From Faeciplasma avium (GTDB taxonomy: Bacteria > Bacillota > Clostridia > Oscillospirales > Ruminococcaceae), in assembly GCA_018713505.1 (NCBI GenBank), contig DVOL01000012.1, forward strand, positions 1 through 42,929: 42,929 nucleotides of DNA, written 5' to 3'. Position 1 is the stretch's first letter, and each line of letters begins with the position of its first letter. The translations under genes and the position numbers were made by a program. Shown here piece by piece: positions 17,406 to 23,771 of this stretch. The notes beneath the pieces are model-generated. The model was not told where the DNA came from and made no database searches. It was given only the letters and a program-made list of their open reading frames with translations.

Positions 17406-18374
17406 TTATTTTGCCTTAAATGCGGCTTTTACGAAATTATATACCACGCTGGAGATGGCAGGGTCGCCGTGGTCGGAGCCGGGAATCTCGTACCACAGAT
17501 GTGCAACCGAGTTTTTGTCAAGAAGCTCGTGGTAGCTCTTGGGGAACTGGCCTACGGTGCCGTCAGAGTCGCCTGCGCCTATCATAAGAAGATACGGCAT
17601 GCCCTTTTCGCTCGAGAATACAAGCTCCTCCTCGGCAAACTGACCCTCGTGCTCCATCGCCCAGTCTCTGCCGGGGACAAGGCCGGGAGCGGGAGCTATA
17701 GCTCCGACATAGCCGAACAGGTCGGGATAGGTAAAGCCTATCGCTAGGGACTCCCTGCCGCCCATCGAGAAGCCAAGGACTCCTGTGTTGAGCCTCCCGG
17801 TCGCCACAGAGTAGTTTTCCTCCATGAAGGGCATGAGGTCGTTTGTGAGGTCGTTTAGGAAGTTATCGTAGGGCTTTACCGACTCGGCGTCAAAGGCGGG
17901 AGCCATGCTGGGGTCGTCCTTGGCGTACATATCGGGGAAAACAAGTATCATGCTCTTTGCCTCGCCCTTATTTATAAGGTTGCCAATTTCGACTCTTATG
18001 CCGCTGTTGCCGTCACCCAGCATCGAGTTCTGGTCTCCGAAGATGCCGTGCAGGATGTAAAGAACGGGGTATTTTTCCTTCTCGGAGTAGCCGGCAGGCA
18101 GGACGATGTTTACATTCCTGTCCATCCCGCAGGTTTCGGAGTAGTAGGTAGTCCTTACAATCTCGCCGTAGTCAACGCCCTCCTCCATGACAAGGTACTC
18201 CTCCGGGCAGAAGGTGGATATCTCAACCGTCGACATATAGCTTTTCGCCTCCTCGATATTGTCAGGCTCGTCTGCATAAGGCTCGGCGTTATCAGCGCTC
18301 TGACAGCCGGAAATAAGCATGAGTCCCGCAAGCGCAAGGGACAGGATTCCTGATTTTTTTATTCGACCCCTCAT
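17406..18374 (-). CDS. lipoprotein esterase of the CE1/esterase D type
   Basis: The 322 residues begin with a lipoprotein signal peptide (lipobox LMLISGC, Cys near residue 24), so the enzyme is probably anchored outside the membrane. The alpha/beta-hydrolase domain has LPAGYSEKEKYPVLYILHG, the nucleophile S203 in GFSMGG, an Asp in GAGDSDG and a His in GSDHGD. This matches feruloyl or acetyl-xylan esterase-like members of the esterase D family. With a GH10 xylanase lipoprotein in the same window, a role in removing side groups from xylan is a reasonable inference; substrate is not shown by the sequence. Confidence 0.88.
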   Translation of the reverse strand: MRGRIKKSGILSLALAGLMLISGCQSADNAEPYADEPDNIEEAKSYMSTVEISTFCPEEYLVMEEGVDYGEIVRTTYYSETCGMDRNVNIVLPAGYSEKEKYPVLYILHGIFGDQNSMLGDGNSGIRVEIGNLINKGEAKSMILVFPDMYAKDDPSMAPAFDAESVKPYDNFLNDLTNDLMPFMEENYSVATGRLNTGVLGFSMGGRESLAIGFTYPDLFGYVGAIAPAPGLVPGRDWAMEHEGQFAEEELVFSSEKGMPYLLMIGAGDSDGTVGQFPKSYHELLDKNSVAHLWYEIPGSDHGDPAISSVVYNFVKAAFKAK

Positions 18375-18421
18375 AGAAATAAACCTCCAGAATACTATTA
18401 TTAGCCATAATCAGCACTCTA

Positions 18422-18450
18422 ATTATATCAGTAACACGCCGGCTTGTCAA
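18422..18450 (-). promoter_or_regulatory. promoter of the lipoprotein esterase
   Basis: Minus strand TTGACA (18450-18445) and TATAAT (18427-18422) are 17 bases apart, about 48 bases before the start codon. It is divergent from the smpB promoter. The bases between the two promoters hold no other clear site. Confidence 0.88.
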
Positions 18451-18522
18451 TATCAGGGACGAAGCAGATAAGAATACATCAAGCTTTTGATACACAAGGT
18501 CAACCTGCCTATAAATTGGGCG

Positions 18523-18551
18523 TTGACATTTGGATGAAGCTGGTATATAAT
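18523..18551 (+). promoter_or_regulatory. promoter of smpB
   Basis: TTGACA at 18523-18528 and TATAAT at 18546-18551, 17-base spacer, 60 bases upstream of the start codon. Confidence 0.9.
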
Positions 18552-18611
18552 ATCAGGGAGGAGGTCAGGCTCCTCATATTTTAGATTTTACAGGCTGAAA
18601 GGAGTCTAGCC

Positions 18612-19094
18612 ATGTCCTTGCAGGATAAAAAGAAGGGCTCCGGCAAGCAAATAGCCGAAAACCGCAGTGCAAGGCATGATTATTTCGTCCTTGAGGCGTA
18701 CGAGGCTGGAATTGAGCTTGTCGGGACAGAGGTGAAGTCTATCCGCCAGGGCGGAGTAAACCTTAAAGACAGCTGGTGCGAGATAGTAGGGGGAGAGATG
18801 CTGGTAAACGGTATGCACATCAGCCCCTACGAAAAGGGGAACATCTTTAACCGTGACCCAAGAAGGCAAAGGAGGCTTTTGCTTCACCGTTCCGAGATAA
18901 GAAGGCTTTATGACAAGGTAAGGCAGGAGGGGCTGACGCTTGTGCCTCTTAAGCTCTATTTCAAAGGCTCCAGGGTGAAGCTGGAGGTCGGGCTGTGCAG
19001 GGGAAAGAAGCTGTACGACAAGCGTGACGATATGGCAAAAAGGCAGTCTCAGAGGGACATCGAGCGTGCCATCAAGGAGCGCTCAAGGGAGTAG
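18612..19094 (+). CDS. smpB: SsrA-binding protein SmpB
   Basis: SmpB binds tmRNA and is needed for trans-translation on stalled ribosomes. The 160 residues contain the OB-fold core with ENRSARHDYFVLEAYEAGIE, GTEVKSIRQG and ISPYEKGN, then the GLTLVPLKLYF strand and the basic tail GKKLYDKRDDMAKRQSQRD. AAAGGAG lies before the ATG. The tmRNA gene is not in the window. It is transcribed alone. Confidence 0.98.
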   Translation: MSLQDKKKGSGKQIAENRSARHDYFVLEAYEAGIELVGTEVKSIRQGGVNLKDSWCEIVGGEMLVNGMHISPYEKGNIFNRDPRRQRRLLLHRSEIRRLYDKVRQEGLTLVPLKLYFKGSRVKLEVGLCRGKKLYDKRDDMAKRQSQRDIERAIKERSRE

Positions 19095-19112
19095 CCCTGC
19101 GGTGAATAAATA

Positions 19113-19130
19113 AGGACTGTTAACAGTCCT
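19113..19130. repeat. 18-bp perfect palindrome after smpB
   Basis: AGGACTGTTAACAGTCCT is a perfect palindrome centred on GTTAAC, 18 bases after the smpB stop. It may help transcript ending or be a protein-binding site; it has no T-run of its own. Confidence 0.5.
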
Positions 19131-19142
19131 GGGACAAATAAT

Positions 19143-19173
19143 AAGCCGGGAAGCTTAAAACGCCTCCCGGCTT
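19143..19173. terminator. bidirectional terminator between smpB and thiN
   Basis: AAGCCGGGA at 19143-19151 pairs with TCCCGGCTT at 19165-19173. Short T-tracts occur on both strands, and the two flanking genes converge here. Confidence 0.75.
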
Positions 19174-19181
19174 TATGAATT

Positions 19182-19850
19182 TTAATGCTGCCTAAAGACC
19201 TTTATAAGGAGCAGACTGCCGCTTGTCACTAAGACCTTAGCCGTGCTGCCGGGAAGGACCTCGTTTGAGACTCCGTACTGGTAGTCGCAGGATATCCTGC
19301 CGTTCCTTACGGTGTACTTAGAGCCCGTCTCGGTGACTCCCTCAGCGTCCCCAAAGAGGCTTAAAACCGAGAAATATCCGAAACTGTCGGGGATTTCCGC
19401 CTGCCCGGAGACTATCTCAAGCTCGGAGTAATCGTCAATGATGACGCCGTGAAGCCCCAGCCTGTCCAGCATCAGCAGCACCGAGATATTAGCTAAGGTA
19501 TGGTCAAGCCTGGCTCCTGCCGCACCCAGCAGCAAAAACTCCTTGAAGCCACGCCTTATGCCCTCCTTTACAGCAAAGACGGTGTCGGTATCGTCCTTTT
19601 CGCAGGGAAGCCTTATCATCTCGCAGAGGGAATTCTCAGGCGCCGGATGGGAGTCAAAGTCGCCGACTATTAAATCGGGAGGTCTTTTAAGAATATCCTC
19701 GTGAGACAGCCCTCCGTCGCAGTAGATGAAATAATCGCCCTCTTTAAGGCCCGACAGAGCAAACGCAGGGTTTTTAATCGGAGCGGCGCCGACTATCACA
19801 CAGCGGGAATACTCCCTTGCCGCTTTATCGTTGGTGGAATCACTTTTCAT
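19182..19850 (-). CDS. thiN: thiamine pyrophosphokinase
   Basis: This enzyme makes thiamine diphosphate from thiamine and ATP. The family pattern is clear: YCDGGLSHE, DLIVGDFDS, PCEKDDTDTVFAVKEGI and LLLGAAGARLDHTLANI, then a C-terminal beta-domain with NGRISCDYQYGVSNEV. The ATG at 19850 overlaps the end of the GNAT gene by 11 bases; a TTG one codon earlier is possible. It is the last gene of a LOG-GNAT-thiN operon. Thiamine diphosphate is the cofactor of IlvB in this window, but no shared regulation is visible. Confidence 0.93.
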   Translation of the reverse strand: MKSDSTNDKAAREYSRCVIVGAAPIKNPAFALSGLKEGDYFIYCDGGLSHEDILKRPPDLIVGDFDSHPAPENSLCEMIRLPCEKDDTDTVFAVKEGIRRGFKEFLLLGAAGARLDHTLANISVLLMLDRLGLHGVIIDDYSELEIVSGQAEIPDSFGYFSVLSLFGDAEGVTETGSKYTVRNGRISCDYQYGVSNEVLPGSTAKVLVTSGSLLLIKVFRQH

Positions 19851-20391
19851 CAAGATACATCCTCATGCCGTAGCGCTTTTTGTACCGCTCTCCAGCCCAG
19901 GAGGTAAGAAGCAGGTCGTACTCATCGGGAGTCACCCTGCCGCCTATGCTCATGGTGTCGAATATGACCCCGCCCTCGCTGACTAGCTCGGGCTGGTCCT
20001 CGAAGCCCAGCCTTAAGTAGAAGCTGTGCCTTCTTAGCCTCTCGCTGTAGTTGTCTGCGGAGCTGTCAAGCGTCTCCCTGGAAAGAAAGAGCTTTCGTCC
20101 CTCGTATCTTTTTATAAGCTCGCTCAGCACCTTACTGCCGTAGCCCATGCCACGGCAGTCCCCGCAGATGGCGTAGTAGAAAAGATAGACAGCTGTCTCG
20201 CCCTCTACAAGGTATGCCATGCCGATAAGCCTTTCACCGTCCTTGGCGCAAAGAAGCACCGCACGGCGCTTTTTTACTCTTGATACCAGCATCCAAAAGG
20301 GAGCCCGCTCGTTTTTCGGAAATGCTGTTTTGTAAAGTCTTTTTATAGCCCTTTGCTCGGATTTCTGAACCGGGCTTATTGTTATTGCCAT
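19840..20391 (-). CDS. GNAT family N-acetyltransferase
   Basis: 183 residues with a single GNAT fold. The acetyl-CoA loop is seen as CRGMGYGSKVLSELI (R-x-x-G-x-G pattern), preceded by the beta-strand VYLFYYAICGD. The substrate cannot be told. It overlaps the start of thiN, which suggests coupled translation. Confidence 0.85.
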   Translation of the reverse strand: MAITISPVQKSEQRAIKRLYKTAFPKNERAPFWMLVSRVKKRRAVLLCAKDGERLIGMAYLVEGETAVYLFYYAICGDCRGMGYGSKVLSELIKRYEGRKLFLSRETLDSSADNYSERLRRHSFYLRLGFEDQPELVSEGGVIFDTMSIGGRVTPDEYDLLLTSWAGERYKKRYGMRMYLDEK

Positions 20392-20445
20392 GATAATATT
20401 GCCTTCTTGTAATGCCTTTCGCTCGGATTTAGCGGCGGATTATCT

Positions 20446-21027
20446 TTAGCCGTTTTTGATTGAGCTGAAATAATCCGTGATTATAGGGTCGTCTACTGAG
20501 GTGACGACATCGTAAAACTCCCTTGCCTCGGGGACGGCTGCCTTGTTCTCTATCAGGCTGTCCATCAGCGCAAGGAGGCTGTCGTAGAAGCCGTCGAGAT
20601 TCAAAACTACTATAGGAGCAGATATCTGCCTGAGGTACTTCAGGGTGAGTATCTGGAAGAACTCATCCATCGTGCCTATGCCGCCGGGGGCGATAAAGAA
20701 GATGTCTGCGTGCTTTTCCATTATCATCTTACGCTCAGCCATAGTGTCCACCATGACGGTGTTGTCGCAGTCGAAAATAGGCTCGAAGCTCTTTATGAAG
20801 TGCGGGGACACGCCCATGACATAGCCGTCCTGCTCCCTGACTCCGCTGGCAGCTGCTCCCATGCAGCCGGAGGCTCCGGCGCCGTATACCAGCGAGAAGC
20901 CGTTCTGTGCGATTATAGCTCCCAGCCTCGTGATTTCATCAAGGTACTTTTTATCAATTCTCGCCGACGCCCCTCCGTAGACGCAGGCGTAATACCTTCT
21001 TGACCTGTGCTCGCTCGATTTTTGCAT
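20446..21027 (-). CDS. LOG family protein (TIGR00730 type)
   Basis: 193 residues with a Rossmann-like fold. The start YYACVYGGASARIDKKYLDE and GFSLVYGAGASGCMGAAASG match the nucleotide-binding part, and APGGIGTMDEFFQ is the PGGxGTxxE signature of LOG phosphoribohydrolases (cytokinin riboside 5'-monophosphate type). In bacteria these act on nucleotide monophosphates or are of unknown role. GGGAGG precedes the ATG. First gene of its operon. Confidence 0.92.
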   Translation of the reverse strand: MQKSSEHRSRRYYACVYGGASARIDKKYLDEITRLGAIIAQNGFSLVYGAGASGCMGAAASGVREQDGYVMGVSPHFIKSFEPIFDCDNTVMVDTMAERKMIMEKHADIFFIAPGGIGTMDEFFQILTLKYLRQISAPIVVLNLDGFYDSLLALMDSLIENKAAVPEAREFYDVVTSVDDPIITDYFSSIKNG

Positions 21028-21108
21028 AGTTTACCTCCCTGTAGTAAATACCGGCAGGACGCCGATAGCTTGTTAGCTGCAAACCCTTAGCAGACTAAGC
21101 TTTCAACT

Positions 21109-21137
21109 ATTATATACCAAAAGCGGGATGGAGTCAA
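21109..21137 (-). promoter_or_regulatory. promoter of the LOG-GNAT-thiN operon
   Basis: Minus strand TTGACT (21137-21132) and TATAAT (21114-21109), 17-base spacer, about 82 bases before the LOG start. Confidence 0.88.
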
Positions 21138-21286
21138 TACCGCAGGAACAAGCCATCGCCGGGATAAATAAGGGACGGCAGGTAAATGTAAGCTGAATAT
21201 GTTCAAATTTACTATTTACATGGTAAATGCTTCGGCAAGCCCTGTACGGCTCTAAATCCGTCCGGGAGGACGGCAAAATCCCTCCC

Positions 21287-21320
21287 AAAAAAAGGAGGAA
21301 TCCCAAAGCTGCGGGATTCC
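21287..21320 (-). terminator. terminator of the spore-protein gene
   Basis: On the minus strand GGAATCCC and GGGATTCC pair around an 8-base loop (21320-21297), followed by TCC and seven T. A further small stem, CCGTCC/GGACGG at 21258-21273, lies beyond it. Confidence 0.85.
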
Positions 21321-21355
21321 TCGAAAGAGGAGCTTGCCTCTTTTTAGAGGCATTT

Positions 21356-21420
21356 ACCTCACTTGAGAGGCTATAACCTCCCTTGGGAGGCTAACCTCCT
21401 TTGGGAGGCTAACCTCACTT
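21356..21420. repeat. 18-20 bp tandem hairpin repeats with SD/anti-SD sequence
   Basis: Three and a half copies of a unit like ACCTCCCTTGGGAGGCTA lie at 21356-21375, 21376-21393, 21394-21411 and 21412-21420. Copies 2 and 3 fold on themselves (CCTCCC/GGGAGG; copy 3 keeps pairing with a G-U pair), while copy 1 pairs imperfectly. A related hairpin, GCCTCT-TTTT-AGAGGC, is at 21336-21351. Copy 3 contains ACCTCCTTT, the anti-Shine-Dalgarno tail of 16S rRNA; on the minus strand it reads AAAGGAGGT, a perfect Shine-Dalgarno. The block lies between the spore-protein stop and its terminator. Confidence 0.8.
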
Positions 21421-21446
21421 AGCGAAAGCTGTCGGCAGGCTTAGAC

Positions 21447-21635
21447 TTACCTGGCATTTCCGCTCTTGTAAGCGTCTATCATCTTTTTTACCATCTGTCC
21501 GCCAACAGAGCCAGCCTCACGGGAGGTGAGGTCGCCGTTGTAGCCGTTCTTGAGGTTGACTCCGACCTCGTTAGCAGCCTCAATCTTGAACTGCTCGAGG
21601 GTCTGTCTGCCCTGGTCGCTGGTAATACCCTTCAT
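21447..21635 (-). CDS. alpha/beta-type small acid-soluble spore protein
   Basis: 62 residues matching the alpha/beta SASP core: FKIEAANEVGVNL followed by TSREAGSVGGQMVKKMI. These proteins coat and protect DNA in dormant spores. ATG 21635 is chosen because AAGGAG lies eight bases upstream; a GTG three codons earlier overlaps the site. A sigma-G promoter was expected, but I could not place one with confidence in 21645-21760. This is the clearest sign of sporulation in the window. Confidence 0.93.
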   Translation of the reverse strand: MKGITSDQGRQTLEQFKIEAANEVGVNLKNGYNGDLTSREAGSVGGQMVKKMIDAYKSGNAR

Positions 21636-21836
21636 TATAAACACTCCTTTTTGATTTTTTGTATCTATCCCACAGCTTTGGCAGTACGCCGCCGTGAGAG
21701 CATCAAACCTTATAAAGCCCGAAACGGCGCTGCCGCACGGCTTAAATGAGTTTGCAATGCTATTATCTGCACTCTTTGAGCGTATATCAGTGGTAATTAT
21801 TGATTTTGATATGTAACATTTTTCATTTTCACGGTA

Positions 21837-21865
21837 TTGACTGTCCGGGACTGTTAGGATATAAT
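21837..21865 (+). promoter_or_regulatory. promoter of the HAD hydrolase gene
   Basis: TTGACT at 21837-21842 and TATAAT at 21860-21865, 17-base spacer. The sequence from 21645 to 21836 shows nothing else clear. Confidence 0.88.
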
Positions 21866-21901
21866 ATTCGCATTAACGCTTTGAGATAAAGGAGATTTTT
21901 T

Positions 21902-22543
21902 GTGGAAAAGGCTGTTATTTTTGACCTCGACGGCACAATGTGGGACGCCTCCGAGACCGTTACCGACGCTTTTAACATCAGGCTTGCCCAGATGGGAATC
22001 CAAAGGCGGATTACCGTTGAGGAAATGATGGGTCAGATGGGCAGGACGCTCGAGGAGATAGCTTCGGTGTTTTTCGGCTCGGTAGACCCGGAAAATGCAG
22101 TAAATATAATGCGAAGCTGTACGGATTATGAAAATCAGTATATAAAAACCGCAGGCGGAAGGGTATATCCCGGGCTGGAAAGGACTCTTGAAGGTCTCAA
22201 GGAGGACGGCTGGGGAGTAATCTGCGTGTCAAACTGCCAGTCTGGGTACATAGAGTCGTTTATTGACTATCTGGGACTCGACGGCGTGTTCGACGATATC
22301 GAATGTTGGGGCAATACAGGTCTGGGCAAGGCGGAAAATATTAAGCTGGTAATACAAAGAAATCATGTTAACAAAGCAGTGTATGTCGGCGACACGATGG
22401 GCGATTACAACTCAGCCCTAGAGGCGGGAGCCGATTTCATCCACGCCGCCTACGGGTACGGGACCGTCCCCGAGGGGACAAAAAGCATAGCCTCGCCAGA
22501 GGAGCTTTTAGGGCTTCTTAGGAGGCTTTATAGTAAAATATGA
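21902..22543 (+). CDS. HAD superfamily hydrolase
   Basis: 213 residues. Motif I is DLDGTMWD near residue 9, motif II is VSNCQSG, a Lys lies in GLGKAENIKL, and motif IV is VGDTMGDYNSALEAG. The helical cap between motifs I and II resembles phosphoglycolate phosphatase-like enzymes, but the substrate is unknown. The start is GTG after AAAGGAGA. Transcribed alone, with a strong terminator directly after. Confidence 0.9.
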   Translation: MEKAVIFDLDGTMWDASETVTDAFNIRLAQMGIQRRITVEEMMGQMGRTLEEIASVFFGSVDPENAVNIMRSCTDYENQYIKTAGGRVYPGLERTLEGLKEDGWGVICVSNCQSGYIESFIDYLGLDGVFDDIECWGNTGLGKAENIKLVIQRNHVNKAVYVGDTMGDYNSALEAGADFIHAAYGYGTVPEGTKSIASPEELLGLLRRLYSKI

Positions 22544-22571
22544 AGCTCTCTTGTGAGTGACGCAGCGAGAG

Positions 22572-22610
22572 GACGCCGTCTTGGGCATAGCCTGGGACAG
22601 CGTCTTTTTT
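22572..22610 (+). terminator. terminator of the HAD hydrolase gene
   Basis: GACGC at 22572-22576 pairs with GCGTC at 22600-22604, and the stem continues through GTC/GAC and GGG/CC. Six T follow. Confidence 0.85.
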
Positions 22611-22746
22611 GCTATGCAAAAGCATAGCAAATCTTTGAGATGCGCCATTTCCTCGCCCCTTCGGGGCAACCGGAAATGATGCGCAAAAACTTCATGCGCC
22701 GCAGGTTTTTGTCCCTCATCGTGGTGCGCCGTGGAGCATGAAGTTT
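22611..22746. repeat. cluster of three hairpins, possible dispersed repeat
   Basis: Three stems follow one another: GCTATGC-AAAA-GCATAGC (22611-22628); GCGCCATTTCC with GGAAATGATGCGC (22642-22684) enclosing a GCCCC/GGGGC stem; and AAACTTCATGC with GCATGAAGTTT (22687-22746). No credible gene is present on either strand. The block marks the boundary between the HAD gene and the phage-type cassette. It may be a non-coding repeat element or an RNA; copies elsewhere in the genome would decide. From 22747 to 22862 I see nothing further. Confidence 0.55.
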
Positions 22747-22862
22747 TATGCCTCAGACGGGGTAAGCACCGCATCTTTTGCCAAAATTCAGCCCAGTCCA
22801 GACAAAAAAGCCGTAGTTAGTCCGATTTTTAGTACAGTTCGGGAAAATTTGCCTCCGGGGGC

Positions 22863-22891
22863 TTGACAGACCGATTTTCTCGGTGTATTAT
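22863..22891 (+). promoter_or_regulatory. promoter of the phage-type cassette
   Basis: TTGACA at 22863-22868 and TATTAT at 22886-22891 are 17 bases apart. The spacer contains an inverted repeat, ACCGA-TTTTC-TCGGT at 22870-22884, which could be a second operator. Confidence 0.85.
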
Positions 22892-22898
22892 GAATATC

Positions 22899-22912
22899 AG
22901 AACATATGTTCG
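22899..22912. promoter_or_regulatory. LexA (SOS) box at the start of the phage-type transcript
   Basis: AGAACATATGTTCG contains the 12-bp perfect palindrome GAACATATGTTC (22900-22911). It matches the Gram-positive LexA/DinR box CGAACATATGTTCG at 13 of 14 positions. It starts about eight bases after the -10 box, so LexA bound here should block transcription until DNA damage. Confidence 0.85.
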
Positions 22913-22934
22913 AGCGATTCGGGTCGACTCGGAG

Positions 22935-22957
22935 AAAGACCGCTATTAGGTCTTTTT
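22935..22957 (+). terminator. terminator-like hairpin in the cassette leader
   Basis: AAAGACC at 22935-22941 pairs with GGTCTTT at 22949-22955 around a 7-base loop, with the T-run running to 22957. It lies between the promoter and the first gene. It could attenuate transcription or need an antiterminator. Confidence 0.5.
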
Positions 22958-22987
22958 ATTTAGCTTATTTTAAGGAAAGGAAGGAAA

Positions 22988-23338
22988 ATGCCGGAAGATT
23001 ACAGATGCATTAACTGCGGCATGGAGTTCTCCCAGCCCAAAAGAGTGCTGGACAATCCCTCCGGCGTCGCAGGACAGGAGGAGGGCTACAGCGTCTGCCC
23101 CTGCTGCGGCTCGGAGAGCTTTGAGAAAACCGTTTTGTGCCGTGTCTGCGGGATAAGGGCTGCCGTCAACGGTGACGAGCTGGCTCTTTGCCCTGACTGC
23201 AAAAGAGCGAGCCTAGAGCTCTTCAGGCTGATGCTAGGCTCCTATTTTTCAAGGGAGGAGGTCATGTATCTCAGCCGTGAGCTTGACGGCAGGGACCTCT
23301 GCGACGGCGTTGAATTTAGCTACGAAGGGAGGAGGTAG
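22988..23338 (+). CDS. zinc-ribbon protein, first gene of the phage-type cassette
   Basis: 116 residues with several Cys pairs: C7-C10, a CPCC segment at 37-40, C51-C54 and C68-C71, suggesting two or more zinc ribbons. No other domain, signal peptide or membrane segment is seen. The C-terminal ~45 residues look helical. The position between the SOS-type promoter and the terminase genes suggests a regulatory or packaging role, but that is only inference. GGAAAGGAAGG precedes the ATG. Family not recognised. Confidence 0.75.
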   Translation: MPEDYRCINCGMEFSQPKRVLDNPSGVAGQEEGYSVCPCCGSESFEKTVLCRVCGIRAAVNGDELALCPDCKRASLELFRLMLGSYFSREEVMYLSRELDGRDLCDGVEFSYEGRR

Positions 23339-23339
23339 T

Positions 23340-23771
23340 ATTAATTCCGAGGATAAAAAAAGAGTTATTGACGAGTATTTACGCATAGGGACATACTCGG
23401 GGACGGCTAAAAGCCTTGGGATGTCAAGCTCGACCGTGAGAAGAATCGTCCTGGAGGCTAAAGGCGGCGAGGGCAGGGCTGAGGATGCAAAGCCAAGGAC
23501 GGAGGCTCCCGCACAAAGGAGCGATATCGCTATGGAAATAATTGATAGGTGCCTAAGGCTTCTGGGAGACGAAAGAAAGCTTGAGGCTGCGACTCTGCCG
23601 CAGCTCTCCAGCGCCATATGCACGCTTATGGACAGGTTTGCCTCCGAGCCGGAGGAAAGGTCTGAATTTAGGGAGGACAGCCTGAGTCTTAGTCTTAGGG
23701 AGGCGGCAAAATACCTCTTTGAGGACCTGGGAGGATGTCAAAAGAGCGAGGAGGAGGAAAATGCTGACTGA
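23340..23771 (+). CDS. terminase small subunit-like protein
   Basis: The protein has an N-terminal helix-turn-helix (DEYLRIGTYSGTAKSLGMSS then TVRRIV), a charged linker, and a helical C-terminal half (IAMEIIDRCLRLLGDERKL), as in phage TerS proteins that recognise DNA for packaging. It sits directly before the large subunit and overlaps it by 11 bases. The start is unclear: the frame has no ATG before the HTH. ATT at 23340, just after GGGAGGAGGT, would give 143 residues. The other choice is GTG 23277, which would add a non-conserved-looking segment overlapping the previous gene. Confidence 0.75.
   Translation: MNSEDKKRVIDEYLRIGTYSGTAKSLGMSSSTVRRIVLEAKGGEGRAEDAKPRTEAPAQRSDIAMEIIDRCLRLLGDERKLEAATLPQLSSAICTLMDRFASEPEERSEFREDSLSLSLREAAKYLFEDLGGCQKSEEEENAD

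Noticed and set aside
21356..21420. CRISPR array
   Set aside because: Units of 18-20 bases are directly adjacent without spacers and no cas gene is in the window.
22508..22774. 88-codon minus-strand frame between the HAD gene and the cassette
   Set aside because: It runs through strong hairpins and the HAD terminator and has no ribosome site; better explained as non-coding structured sequence.
23277..23339. GTG 23277 as the start of the TerS gene
   Set aside because: The added residues look like an out-of-frame reading of the upstream gene; kept only as an alternative.
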